Source: Erwinia sp. SLM-02 (GTDB lineage Bacteria; Pseudomonadota; Gammaproteobacteria; Enterobacterales; Enterobacteriaceae). Taken from it: a stretch of DNA of 64,000 nt. Position numbers and translations under genes: made by a program. The notes below the pieces were generated by a model. That model ran no database searches, was not told where the DNA came from, and saw nothing but the letters and a program-made list of their open reading frames with translations. The stretch spans positions 496,001 to 560,000 of the forward strand of contig NZ_JAQISN010000001.1 in NCBI RefSeq assembly GCF_037450285.1, read 5' to 3'. Of this stretch, positions 8,963 through 17,532 are shown piece after piece. Every line of letters begins with the position of its first letter. Position 1 is the stretch's first letter.

Positions 8963-8994
8963 AAAAAAGGCAATCCGGGGATTGCCTTTTTTTT
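8963..8994. terminator. Bidirectional terminator between pgl and ybhB
   Basis: Stem AAAAAAGGCAAT pairs with ATTGCCTTTTTT around a GGGG-type loop, giving a U-run on both strands. It can end pgl (plus) and ybhB (minus). Confidence 0.88.
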
Positions 8995-9043
8995 GCGCGA
9001 CGATCGCCAGATTTTAGCCATGACCGCGCAGCGTCGGGATATT

Positions 9044-9076
9044 GCTATCGCGCAGCATCAAACCCTGCGCGATAGC
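9044..9076. repeat. Perfect 12-bp inverted repeat downstream of ybhB
   Basis: GCTATCGCGCAG and its exact reverse complement CTGCGCGATAGC are separated by nine bases, directly after the ybhB stop. There is no adjacent U-run. It could be a 3' stability hairpin for ybhB mRNA or a protein-binding palindrome. Confidence 0.6.
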
Positions 9077-9089
9077 CCGTAAGCCCAAA

Positions 9090-9566
9090 TCAGGCGTAAA
9101 TGGCGGTAATTGCCGCGCTGCCCAGCGTGTGGAAATGCACGTTAAAGCCAACCATTGCCGCGCTGGCGTTTTCGTCCACCTCCAGCTTTTCCACGTCCAG
9201 TGCGTGAACGGTGAAAATATAGCGGTGGTGTTCACCTTTTGGCGGTGCCGCGCCGCCGTAGCCGGCGGTGCCGAAGTCGGTGCGGGTTTCCAGCGAACCG
9301 GCCGGCAGTGCGGCGACGCCAGAGCCCGCGCCTTCCGGCAGTTCACGGGTATCCGCGGGCAGGTTTGCCACCACCCAGTGCCACCAGCCGGAGCCGGTTG
9401 GCGCATCGGGATCGTAGCAGGTCACCACAAAGCTTTTCGTTCCGGTCGGAACGTCATCCCACGCCAGATGCGGCGACAGATTTTCACCCTGATAACCCAT
9501 GGCATTCAGCACCTGGCGCTCCGGCAGCTTGTCGCCATCGTTAAAACTCTTGCTAAACAGTTTCAT
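9090..9566 (-). CDS. ybhB: YbhB, phosphatidylethanolamine-binding-protein family
   Basis: A 158-residue Raf-kinase-inhibitor/PEBP-like protein, same length as E. coli YbhB. The ligand-binding signatures are present: YDPDAPTGSGWWHWVVANLP (about 50-69) and PPKGEHHRYIFTVHAL (about 112-127). No signal peptide, so cytoplasmic. The physiological ligand of the bacterial family is not known. In E. coli ybhB sits next to bioA; here curA lies between them. Confidence 0.93.
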   Translation of the reverse strand: MKLFSKSFNDGDKLPERQVLNAMGYQGENLSPHLAWDDVPTGTKSFVVTCYDPDAPTGSGWWHWVVANLPADTRELPEGAGSGVAALPAGSLETRTDFGTAGYGGAAPPKGEHHRYIFTVHALDVEKLEVDENASAAMVGFNVHFHTLGSAAITAIYA

Positions 9567-9799
9567 TCCTTCTCCCGTCAGTGAGGATGTCAGCCATTTT
9601 CAGCCGCTCTGCGGCGGCAACGTTTATTCCGGCTGCCTCGGCAGCCAACGCCGAAAAGGTATCACATGCCGCCGCGTTCATCAGTGAAGTATTCGTGGCT
9701 CACGGCTTCATCTTTATGAGTGATGAAGCCGCATTGCCTCGATATCTGTACCTGGGCTCCTTTGCTGCATTGCTCACGGGGATGAAGATCTTTGCCGAA
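9567..9799. other. Gene-free spacer between curA and ybhB with a hairpin
   Basis: No convincing gene. The segment holds the ybhB upstream region and one clear inverted repeat (GGCTTCATC at 9704-9712 with GATGAAGCC at 9722-9730), which could form after curA but lacks a U-run. A plus-strand frame crosses it but continues antisense through curA, so it is taken as a shadow. Confidence 0.5.
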
Positions 9800-10846
9800 T
9801 TACGCTGGCCTATCGCCCGCCACCCGCACCACCACCTTGCCGAAGTTTTTCCCCTCCAGCAGTCCAATCAGCGTTTCCGGCGCGTTATCCAGACCGTCGA
9901 CAATATCCTCGCGGAACGTCAGGCGATCTTCCGCCACCCACTGGCTCATCTGACGGAAGAATTCGTCGAAGCGGTGGCCGTAATCCTGATTGATAATAAA
10001 GCCCTGCACGCGCAGACGCTTACGCAGGATAGCGCTTTGCAGCAGCGGCAGGCGGTCAGGACCGGCGGGCAGATCGGTGCTGTTGTAATCAGCAATCAGA
10101 CCGCAGACGGGGATGCGTCCTTTGGTATTCATCAGCGGCAGGACGGCGTTAAACACTTTGCCTCCCACGCTTTCAAAATAGACGTCGATCCCTTCCGCGC
10201 AGTGGCGGCTGAGCTGCTGCGCCAGGTTGTCGTCGCGATGGTCCAGGCAGCGGTCGAAGCCCAGCACCTGTTCGGCATAGCGGCATTTTTCTGCACCGCC
10301 GGCAATGCCCACCACGTGGCAGCCTTTCAGTTTGGCAATCTGGCCCACCAGCGAGCCGACCGCGCCGGTCGCTGCGGCCACCACCACGGTTTCACCGGGC
10401 TGCGGGTTGCCGATATCCAGCAGCCCCATGTAGGCGGTAAAGCCGGGCATACCCAGAATCCCCAGCGCGTGGGAAGGGTGCTTCAGTACCGGGCCGCTCA
10501 GCTTAAACAGATCCCGGCCATCGGACAGGGAAAAATCCTGCCAGCCGCTGTTGCTGACTACCCAGTCGCCGACGGCGTAGTCGGCATGTTCAGACTGCTC
10601 GACAACTGAGACGGTGCCGCCGCACATCACTTCGCCCAGCCCGACGGGCGCCACGTAGGACGGTGCATCGCTCATCCGCCCGCGCATGTACGGGTCGAGT
10701 GAAAGCCACACGGTGCGCAGCAGCACCTGGCCGGATTGGGGGACAGGGACGTGCTGGGCTTCCAGACGGAAGTTGTTTTCCGTCGGTGCGCCGTGCGGGC
10801 GCGAAGCCAGCAGGACGCGACGATTGGTTTGCTTATCTTGTGGCAT
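9800..10846 (-). CDS. curA: NADPH-dependent curcumin/alkenal reductase, CurA (YncB) family
   Basis: A 348-residue zinc-independent medium-chain dehydrogenase/reductase that reduces activated C=C bonds (curcumin, 2-alkenals) in E. coli CurA. Features: N-terminal NRRVLLASRPHGAP, the LDPYMRGRMSD segment near 52, and the Rossmann motif AAATGAVGSLVGQIAKLKG near 155. GGAGG precedes the ATG. Natural substrate uncertain. Placement between ybhB and bioA is not the E. coli arrangement. Confidence 0.88.
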   Translation of the reverse strand: MPQDKQTNRRVLLASRPHGAPTENNFRLEAQHVPVPQSGQVLLRTVWLSLDPYMRGRMSDAPSYVAPVGLGEVMCGGTVSVVEQSEHADYAVGDWVVSNSGWQDFSLSDGRDLFKLSGPVLKHPSHALGILGMPGFTAYMGLLDIGNPQPGETVVVAAATGAVGSLVGQIAKLKGCHVVGIAGGAEKCRYAEQVLGFDRCLDHRDDNLAQQLSRHCAEGIDVYFESVGGKVFNAVLPLMNTKGRIPVCGLIADYNSTDLPAGPDRLPLLQSAILRKRLRVQGFIINQDYGHRFDEFFRQMSQWVAEDRLTFREDIVDGLDNAPETLIGLLEGKNFGKVVVRVAGDRPA

Positions 10847-10944
10847 AAAAGAACCTCCGCTTTCTCGTGCCCGGCTTCAGTGCCGCACACACAATGCTAA
10901 AAGCGTAGTGCATACGGCCTGCGGCTGCCTCGCGCTGCGTGCCC

Positions 10945-12237
10945 TCAGGCTGTTTTAAACAGCTGCGGATCGTCCACGGCCGCGGCCACAGCAGCGGTCA
11001 GCTTTGCCAGCTCGGCGCCGGAAATAATATAGGGCGGCATCAGATAAATCAGTCGACCGAAAGGACGGATCCACACGCCGTGCTCCACGAAGAAGCGCTG
11101 AATGGCGGCCACGTTTACCGGCCGACGGGTTTCCACTACGCCAATCGCGCCCAGCACCCGCACGTCGGCCACTTCGGTGGACGCTTTTAACGGCATCAGT
11201 CCCGCACGCAGCCGCGCTTCAATCGCCGCTACCTGTTCGGGCCAGTGGTTTTCTTCCAGTATCGCCAGCGACTCGGCCGCAACCGCACAGGCCAGCGGGT
11301 TAGCCATAAACGTCGGGCCGTGCATAAAGCAGCCTGCCGCGCCGTTACTGATGGTGTCCGCCACCTGCCGGGTGGTCAGCGTGGCGGAAAGCGTCATGGT
11401 GCCGCCGGTCAGGGCTTTGCCCACGCAGAGGATATCCGGGGCGATCCCCGCGTGCTCACAGGCGAACAGCCTGCCGGTGCGGCCAAAGCCGGTGGCTATC
11501 TCATCGGCGATCAGCAGCAGCTGATAGCGGTCGCAAAGCTCACGGACCCGCTGCAGGTAGCGTGGATGATAAAAACGCATCCCGCCCGCGCCCTGCACAA
11601 TCGGTTCGAGGATCACCGCGCTGAGCTGGCGATGGTGGGTGACGATCAGCGCCTCCAGCGCGTCGGCATCGTCCTCCCGCCACGAATCGTTAAACCGGCA
11701 CGTCGGTGCGGGGGCAAACAGATGCTCGGGCAGATAGCCCTGATACAGGCTGTGCATCGAGTTCTGCGGATCGCACACCGACATCGCCGCAAAGGTATCG
11801 CCGTGGTAGCCGTTACGCAGGGTCAGAAAGCGCTGGCGCTTTTCGCCGCGCGCCTGCCAGAACTGCAGCGCCATCTTCATTGCCACCTCAACCGCTACCG
11901 AACCGGAATCGGCCAGGAACACGCATTCCAGCGGCGCGGGCGTCATGGCGACCAGCCGGCGGCACAGCGCCACCGCCGACGGATGAGTGATGCCGCCAAA
12001 CATCACGTGCGACATCTGCGTCATCTGCTTCTGCAGCGCCTGATTCAGGCGCGGATGGTTATAGCCGTGAACCGCCGCCCACCACGACGACATGCCGTCA
12101 ACCAGCTCGTGGCCATCGGCCAGCTGTAACCGACATTCCTGCGCGGCGACCACCGGATAGCAGGGCAGCGGATCGCACATTGAGGTGTAGGGATGCCAGA
12201 TATGGTCACGGTCAAAAGCAAGATCGGCTGGATTCAT
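10945..12237 (-). CDS. bioA: Adenosylmethionine-8-amino-7-oxononanoate aminotransferase BioA
   Basis: PLP-dependent class III aminotransferase that makes 7,8-diaminopelargonate with SAM as amino donor. 430 residues (E. coli 429). Family landmarks: the DRDHIWHPYTSM opening, the SMLWWA-type SSWWAAVHGYNHP segment, IADEIATGFGRTG near 245, and PLP lysine in VGKALTGGT near 274. Divergent from bioBFCD across a shared BirA operator. Confidence 0.97.
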   Translation of the reverse strand: MNPADLAFDRDHIWHPYTSMCDPLPCYPVVAAQECRLQLADGHELVDGMSSWWAAVHGYNHPRLNQALQKQMTQMSHVMFGGITHPSAVALCRRLVAMTPAPLECVFLADSGSVAVEVAMKMALQFWQARGEKRQRFLTLRNGYHGDTFAAMSVCDPQNSMHSLYQGYLPEHLFAPAPTCRFNDSWREDDADALEALIVTHHRQLSAVILEPIVQGAGGMRFYHPRYLQRVRELCDRYQLLLIADEIATGFGRTGRLFACEHAGIAPDILCVGKALTGGTMTLSATLTTRQVADTISNGAAGCFMHGPTFMANPLACAVAAESLAILEENHWPEQVAAIEARLRAGLMPLKASTEVADVRVLGAIGVVETRRPVNVAAIQRFFVEHGVWIRPFGRLIYLMPPYIISGAELAKLTAAVAAAVDDPQLFKTA

Positions 12238-12243
12238 AAATCA

Positions 12244-12278
12244 CTTGTAAACCAAAAATAAAAAATTTAGTTTACAAG
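12244..12278. promoter_or_regulatory. BirA operator in the divergent bioA/bioB promoter
   Basis: A 35-bp inverted repeat with arms CTTGTAAAC and GTTTACAAG, matching the E. coli bio operator (TTGTAAACC / GGTTTACAA) except one base in the right half. It lies between bioA and bioB, so holo-BirA with biotinyl-AMP would repress both directions. Confidence 0.93.
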
Positions 12279-12325
12279 TATAACCAGGCCGTGAAGACAA
12301 ATGACAGACTTTTTTGGAGCAAGCA

Positions 12326-13357
12326 ATGGCAAAACGTTGGACCCTTTCACAGACGCAGGCGCTGTTTGATAAGCCGTTTCTCGAACTGATGTTTGAAGCG
12401 CAGCAGATACACCGCCAGCATTTTGACCCGCGCCAGGTCCAGGTCAGCACGCTGCTGTCGATCAAAACCGGTGCCTGCCCGGAGGACTGCAAGTACTGTC
12501 CGCAAAGCGCGCGTTATAAAACCGGGCTGGAATCGGAGCGGCTGATGGAAGTGGAGGAGGTGCTGAACTCCGCCCGCAAGGCGAAAGCCGCCGGATCCGG
12601 CCGCTTCTGCATGGGTGCGGCGTGGAAAAATCCGCACGAACGCGATATGCCCTATCTGGAGCAGATGGTGCAGGGGGTGAAGGCGATGGGGCTGGAAACC
12701 TGTATGACCCTCGGGACGCTGAGCGCGCCGCAGGCGCAGCGGCTGGCCTCCGCCGGGCTGGATTTCTACAATCACAACCTCGACACCTCGCCGGAGTTTT
12801 ACGGCAGCATCATCACCACCCGCAGCTATCAGGAACGCCTGGATACCCTTGGAAAAGTGCGCGATGCCGGGATTAAGGTCTGCTCCGGCGGCATCGTTGG
12901 CCTGGGCGAAACGGTCAGCGACCGGGCCGGTCTGCTGGTGCAGCTGGCGAATCTGCCGACGCCGCCGGAAAGCGTGCCGATTAATATGCTGGTGAAAGTG
13001 AAGGGCACGCCGCTGGCGGATAACGAGGACGTTGATCCGTTTGATTTTATCCGCACCATTGCCGTAGCAAGGATTATGATGCCGCGATCCCACGTGCGGC
13101 TCTCCGCCGGGCGTGAGCAGATGAGCGAGCAGACCCAGGCGATGTGCTTTATGGCCGGCGCTAACTCGATTTTCTACGGCTGTAAGCTGCTGACCACGCC
13201 AAACCCGGAGGAGGACAAAGACCTGATCCTGTTCCGCAAGCTGGGCCTCAATCCGCAGCATACCGGCACCCACGCCGGAGATAACGAACAGCAGCAGGCG
13301 CTGGCAGCCCAGCTGATGACCGCCGACACCGAACAGTTTTACAACGCGGCACTGTAA
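12326..13357 (+). CDS. bioB: Biotin synthase BioB
   Basis: Radical-SAM enzyme inserting sulfur into dethiobiotin. 343 residues from ATG 12326 (MAKRWTLSQTQALF), chosen because GGAG at 12316-12319 is correctly spaced; an in-frame TTG at 12314 overlaps that site. The 4Fe-4S cysteines are in CPEDCKYC near residue 53, and further conserved features include the YNHNLDTSPEFYG segment and the [2Fe-2S] ligand region MMPRSHVRLSAGREQM. Its stop overlaps bioF (TAATG). Confidence 0.97.
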   Translation: MAKRWTLSQTQALFDKPFLELMFEAQQIHRQHFDPRQVQVSTLLSIKTGACPEDCKYCPQSARYKTGLESERLMEVEEVLNSARKAKAAGSGRFCMGAAWKNPHERDMPYLEQMVQGVKAMGLETCMTLGTLSAPQAQRLASAGLDFYNHNLDTSPEFYGSIITTRSYQERLDTLGKVRDAGIKVCSGGIVGLGETVSDRAGLLVQLANLPTPPESVPINMLVKVKGTPLADNEDVDPFDFIRTIAVARIMMPRSHVRLSAGREQMSEQTQAMCFMAGANSIFYGCKLLTTPNPEEDKDLILFRKLGLNPQHTGTHAGDNEQQQALAAQLMTADTEQFYNAAL

Positions 13358-14508
13358 TGAGCTGGTCGCAACGTCATCAGCAGGCGCTGGAGCAGCGCCG
13401 CCAGAACGGCCAGTACCGCCAGCGCACGGTCTGTGAGCAGGCCGACGCCCGCAGCCTGTGCGCGGCGGGCACGGATTTCCTCAACTTCTCTGCCAACGAC
13501 TACCTCGGGCTGAGCCATCACCCGCGCATCATTAACGCCTGGCAGCAGGGCGCGGTGAAGTACGGCGTCGGCGCGGGCGGATCGGGGCATATCACCGGTT
13601 TTCGCACGCCGCAGGCGGAGCTGGAGCCGCAGCTGGCCGACTGGCTGGGCTACCCGCGCGCACTGCTTTTTATCTCCGGGTTTGCCGCCAATCAGGCCGT
13701 GATAATGGCGCTGGCGGGCAAAGACGATCGCATTCTGGCCGACAGACTGAGCCACGCCTCCCTGCTGGAGGCGGCCAGCCACAGCCCGGCGGCGCTGCGG
13801 CGTTTTGCCCACAACCAGCCGGCGGCGCTGGCTACGCGGCTGGAAGGGCTATGCAGCGGTGAAACGCTGGTGGTGACGGAAGGGATTTTCAGTATGGACG
13901 GCGACAGCGCGCCGCTGGCGGCGCTGCACCGGCTGGCGCAGCAGCATAACGCCTGGCTGCTGGTGGATGATGCCCACGGCATCGGCGTCTGCGGGGAGCA
14001 GGGGCGCGGCAGCTGCTGGCAGCAGGGCGTTCGGCCAGAGCTGCAAATCATCACCTTTGGTAAAGCATTTGGCGTCAGCGGGGCGGCGCTGCTCTGCGAC
14101 GACAGCACCGCCGAATTTATGCTGCAGTTTGCCCGCCATCTGATTTACAGCACCGCCATGCCGCCCGCGCAGGTCTGCGCGTTACAGGAGGCGCTCCGCT
14201 GTGTCCAGCAGGGCGACGACCTGCGCCAGCGCCTGCAGGAGAACATCGCCCGCTTTCGGGCCGGATGCACCGGTCTGCGGTGGGCGATGATGGATTCCGG
14301 CAGCGCGATTCAGCCGCTGCGGGTGGGGGAGGAAGGTGCCGCCGTGGATCTGGCTATGCGACTGCGGCTACAGGGGTGCTGGGTCAGTGCGATTCGTCCG
14401 CCAACCGTGCCGCCCGGTACGGCACGCCTGCGTATCACCCTGAGCGCGGCGCATTTGCCGGACGATATCGATCGCCTGCTGGAGGTGCTGCATGCAACAG
14501 GCGGTTGA
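13357..14508 (+). CDS. bioF: 8-amino-7-oxononanoate synthase BioF
   Basis: PLP enzyme condensing pimeloyl-ACP/CoA with alanine. 383 residues (E. coli 384). Shows FLNFSANDYLGLSHHP near 41, DDAHGIGVCGEQGRG near 205, and PLP lysine in TFGKAFGVSGAALL near 236. The start overlaps the bioB stop by one base, and the end overlaps bioC by 17 bases, so bioBFCD is tightly coupled. Confidence 0.97.
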   Translation: MSWSQRHQQALEQRRQNGQYRQRTVCEQADARSLCAAGTDFLNFSANDYLGLSHHPRIINAWQQGAVKYGVGAGGSGHITGFRTPQAELEPQLADWLGYPRALLFISGFAANQAVIMALAGKDDRILADRLSHASLLEAASHSPAALRRFAHNQPAALATRLEGLCSGETLVVTEGIFSMDGDSAPLAALHRLAQQHNAWLLVDDAHGIGVCGEQGRGSCWQQGVRPELQIITFGKAFGVSGAALLCDDSTAEFMLQFARHLIYSTAMPPAQVCALQEALRCVQQGDDLRQRLQENIARFRAGCTGLRWAMMDSGSAIQPLRVGEEGAAVDLAMRLRLQGCWVSAIRPPTVPPGTARLRITLSAAHLPDDIDRLLEVLHATGG

Positions 14509-15250
14509 TAAACAGGCGGTTGCCGTGGCCTTTGGCCGCGCCGCGCCGGGCTATAACCAGCATGCCGAACTGCAGCGGCTGTGCGGGGAACGGCTGATGG
14601 CGCTGGCCCGTCACGGCCGCGGGATGCAGGTGCTGGATGCGGGCTGCGGCACGGGCTGGTTCAGCCAGCGCTGGCAGCAAAACGGCCACCGGGTTACCGC
14701 GCTGGATCTGTCAGAAGAGATGCTGCGCCAGGCGGAATTATCGGCGGTGGCGTCGGACTACCGGCTGGGGGATATCGAGGCGCTGCCGTTCGCGGACGCC
14801 AGCTTCGACCGTTGCTGGAGCAATCTGGCCGTGCAGTGGTGCAGCGATCTGCATCAGGGGCTGAGCGAGCTGCACCGGGTGACCCGCCCCGGGGGACAGG
14901 TGCTGTTTTCCACTCTTGAAGCCGGATCGCTGCACGAAATGGCCTCCGCATGGAAAACGCTGGGGGCCGGGGTTCCTCTCAATCCTCAGCTCACCGCCGG
15001 GGAGGTAGCTCAGGCCGGAACGGGTATGAATATGCAGCTGCACCGCCTGACGCTGACGCTGGCCTATCCCGATGCCCTGAGTGCGATACGTTCGCTGAAA
15101 GGGACCGGGGTGACCCATTTACATCGCGGTCGGGAAAGCACTTTTCTCAACCGGGAACGACGACAGCAGCTTGAGCAGGCGTGGAGCCGCGATGAGCGCG
15201 GCTACCTGCTGAGCTGGAAACTGATTTTAGGAGTGATTGAACGTGAGTAA
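14492..15250 (+). CDS. bioC: Malonyl-ACP O-methyltransferase BioC
   Basis: Methylates malonyl-ACP so that fatty-acid synthesis can build pimeloyl-ACP. 252 residues with SAM motif I VLDAGCGTGWFSQRW near 46-60, motif LDLSEEMLRQA near 70, and the SNLAVQWCSDL segment near 110. Third gene of bioBFCD. Confidence 0.95.
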   Translation: MQQAVDKQAVAVAFGRAAPGYNQHAELQRLCGERLMALARHGRGMQVLDAGCGTGWFSQRWQQNGHRVTALDLSEEMLRQAELSAVASDYRLGDIEALPFADASFDRCWSNLAVQWCSDLHQGLSELHRVTRPGGQVLFSTLEAGSLHEMASAWKTLGAGVPLNPQLTAGEVAQAGTGMNMQLHRLTLTLAYPDALSAIRSLKGTGVTHLHRGRESTFLNRERRQQLEQAWSRDERGYLLSWKLILGVIERE

Positions 15251-15914
15251 ACGCTGGTTTGTCACCGGAACCGATACGGAAATTGGTAAAACTATCGCCA
15301 GCTGTGCGCTGCTGCAGGCCGCCAGCGCGGCGGGTTTCCGCAGTGCGGGCTACAAACCGGTTGCGTCAGGCTGTGAAGCCACCGCCGAAGGGTTACGCAA
15401 TGAGGATGCCCTGCTGCTTCAGCGGTTTTCCAGCGTCGCTTTACGCTACGAGATGGTCAATCCGCTGGCGTTTCTTGAGCCGACCTCGCCGCATATCGTC
15501 AGCGCGGAAGAGCAGCGCCCCATCGCCTTCAGCCAGCTTTCTGCCGGGCTGGAGTCGATAGCGCAGCGCGCTGACTGGGTGCTGACCGAGGGGGCCGGTG
15601 GCTGGTTTACGCCGCTGTCGGAGGAAAATACCTTTGCCGACTGGGTGGTGGAAGAGCAGCTGCCGGTGATTCTGGTGGTGGGGGTTAAGCTGGGCTGCAT
15701 CAATCATGCTTTGTTGACCGCGCAGGCGGTTGAGGCCAGCGGACTGCCGCTGGTAGGCTGGATCGCCAACGGCATACAGCCCGCCGGTAAGCGCCACGCT
15801 GAATACATGACCACGCTGCGTCGGCTGCTGCCCTCGCCTTTACTGGGCGAGATCCCTCATCTGCCTGATGCAACGCAAAGGGCGCAGCTGGGACAGTATC
15901 TGTCGCTGCCCTAG
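15243..15914 (+). CDS. bioD: Dethiobiotin synthetase BioD
   Basis: ATP-dependent ring closure of diaminopelargonate. 223 residues from GTG 15243 (MSKRWFVTGTDTEIGKT), matching the E. coli start and correctly spaced from GGAG at about 15230; the TTG two codons earlier is less likely. P-loop GTDTEIGKT at 8-16; EGAGGWFTPL near 115 and VGVKLGCINHALLTA near 140 are family-typical. Overlaps the bioC end by eight bases. Confidence 0.96.
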   Translation: MSKRWFVTGTDTEIGKTIASCALLQAASAAGFRSAGYKPVASGCEATAEGLRNEDALLLQRFSSVALRYEMVNPLAFLEPTSPHIVSAEEQRPIAFSQLSAGLESIAQRADWVLTEGAGGWFTPLSEENTFADWVVEEQLPVILVVGVKLGCINHALLTAQAVEASGLPLVGWIANGIQPAGKRHAEYMTTLRRLLPSPLLGEIPHLPDATQRAQLGQYLSLP

Positions 15915-15978
15915 CGGCAGATACCCCGACGCGAAGGCGCGAGAATAGCGCTGAGTAGCTGACGTCGCGCCGCTCAAA

Positions 15979-16695
15979 TCAGGCCGTCAGCCAGGTATTG
16001 ACCACGCCTTCATCCAGCAGCGCCATCTTACCGTGGGCGACGTTACGCCCGCGGTGCAGCAGCAGGAAGTAATCGGCCACCCGGCGGATAAACGACAGGC
16101 GCTGTTCCAGCAGAAGTATCGTCATGCCGAAATCATGGTTCAGCCGGTGGATCAGATTCCCCATTTCCTCTTCCAGCCATGGCGACATGCCTTCGGTGGG
16201 ATCGTCGAGGATCAGCAGCTTCGGTTCCAGCACCAGCGCACGAGCCAGGGCCAGGTGCTGCTGCTGATCGAGGGGCAGTTCCCCGCTGCGCTGCTGCCGC
16301 AGTGAATAGAGCGCCGGAAACAGATCGTAGACCATGGTCGGGATCGCGCGGTGACGCTCCTGTCCGGCACCGGCCAGCAGGGCGATTTGCAGGTTCTCCT
16401 CCACACTGAGCTGGGAAAAAATCTGCCTGCCCTGCGGGACATAACCAATGCCCAGCGCGGCGCGGCGCTCCACCGGCTGCAGCAGCAAGTCCTGTGGTGG
16501 CAGATTGCCCTCCTGCCAGATCATAGAACCGCTGTTGATTGGCAAATGGCCCATAATGCAGTTAACCAGCGTGGTCTTTCCCATCCCCGGGCGACCAATA
16601 ATGCCGGTGCAGGTACCGGGGGGAAGATCGAGGTCCACATCCCACAGAATATGGTTTTGCCCATAAAATTGATTGATTGAACGTAAACTCAGCAT
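15979..16695 (-). CDS. Orphan LivF/UrtE-like ABC ATPase with degenerate motifs
   Basis: A 238-residue single ABC domain most like ATPases of branched-chain amino acid/urea importers (LivF/UrtE), judged from YVPQGRQIFSQLSVEENLQ near 90. Walker A is GRPGMGKTT near 33 and Walker B is LLILDDPTEGMSP near 158. The signature LSGGQ is replaced by LPLDQQQ near 138, and the catalytic Glu after Walker B is Asp. No permease or binding protein is nearby. It may be a non-canonical or regulatory ATPase or a decaying paralogue; the intact frame argues against simple decay. Minus strand, convergent to bioD. Confidence 0.8.
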   Translation of the reverse strand: MLSLRSINQFYGQNHILWDVDLDLPPGTCTGIIGRPGMGKTTLVNCIMGHLPINSGSMIWQEGNLPPQDLLLQPVERRAALGIGYVPQGRQIFSQLSVEENLQIALLAGAGQERHRAIPTMVYDLFPALYSLRQQRSGELPLDQQQHLALARALVLEPKLLILDDPTEGMSPWLEEEMGNLIHRLNHDFGMTILLLEQRLSFIRRVADYFLLLHRGRNVAHGKMALLDEGVVNTWLTA

Positions 16696-17119
16696 CTTGC
16701 ATTCTCCTCCAGTCCGTATCCGATGACACCCGTGCCGCAGGCGATTTAGCTGGCGTCGTTATTAACAAGCAATTAACGGGCCATCTCTTGCGGATGACGA
16801 AAAAGGGAGATTAACGTCACGTTAACCGACCTATTTGTCAGAAACGTTAAACAATTTCTCGCGGTAACCAGCAGGCTGCACTTTGATAGTGCTCCCGGCT
16901 AATCATTCGTGGTGCAGCTGCTGCCTGAAATAGCATGGGCGGTAATAAGGCGGGCCGCTCTCATTGCTCAAAATTCCTTCGTGCCGTGCCGTATTCCGCA
17001 TTTTCTTATCTAAAAAGGGTCGGTGAGGGGGTAAAAAAAAAGCAAAAAAAAATATTTAGCCGCGGTAATGAGCGATGGGGACGATTTATACACATCAGAC
17101 GCTCCAAGCGCTGTAATCA

Positions 17120-17144
17120 GTTATCCACTATTCCTGTGGATAAC
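17120..17144. promoter_or_regulatory. Inverted pair of DnaA boxes upstream of uvrB
   Basis: GTTATCCAC and GTGGATAAC form a perfect inverted repeat seven bases apart. The right arm read on the minus strand is TTATCCACA, the consensus high-affinity DnaA box; the left is TTATCCACT. A further near-box (TGGGGATAA, reverse complement TTATCCCCA) lies near 17345. I recall DnaA binding being reported upstream of E. coli uvrB, which would fit. No gene is supported between 16696 and 17532. Confidence 0.65.
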
Positions 17145-17437
17145 CTTGTGCATTAGATTGTGAAAACTTGCGTAAGGCGAGAGCGGGCGCGGCTTCGGCT
17201 CTGATTGCTGAGAAACTCGACTTATTGTATAAGCTCAAACAAATCAGCACGTTAACTAAAATCAAGCAGCGTGAAATTCCGGAGAAGAATGGACCTCGCT
17301 TTTGATTGACGGAGCTTGACAAATATTAATATGCCAAAAGCCTTGGGGATAACCCCGCAACAGTTTATGCGCAGTCGTTTGCGCGGCGTCCTGCAAAAGT
17401 GCGACTTTGCCCGTTGAATTAGCAGTATGCAAAATGA

Positions 17438-17453
17438 CTGTTAATTTATCCAG
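17438..17453. promoter_or_regulatory. LexA box of uvrB
   Basis: CTGTTAATTTATCCAG, close to the E. coli uvrB SOS box (CTGT, eight A/T bases, CCAG) and about 80 bp before the uvrB ATG. Indicates SOS control. An alternative upstream uvrB frame would place this box inside coding DNA, which supports the later start. Confidence 0.87.
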
Positions 17454-17532
17454 TGTTTTTAGCTGGAAAATTCGTGATGGCAGAGTAGAATTAGAGTCCG
17501 GTTCGCGCATATATCCATCAGGTAGCCTGCAA

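Noticed and set aside
9581..9790. Plus-strand protein starting MRMSAIFSRSAAATF between ybhB and curA
   Set aside because: The frame continues antisense through curA and its start overlaps the ybhB upstream region; no family recognised.
16935..17156. Plus-strand 73-codon frame upstream of uvrB
   Set aside because: Lys/Arg-rich without family likeness or ribosome site; it overlaps the DnaA-box regulatory DNA.
17316..17321. TTGACA as the -35 element of a uvrB promoter
   Set aside because: No acceptable -10 hexamer 16-18 bases downstream; promoter position left open.
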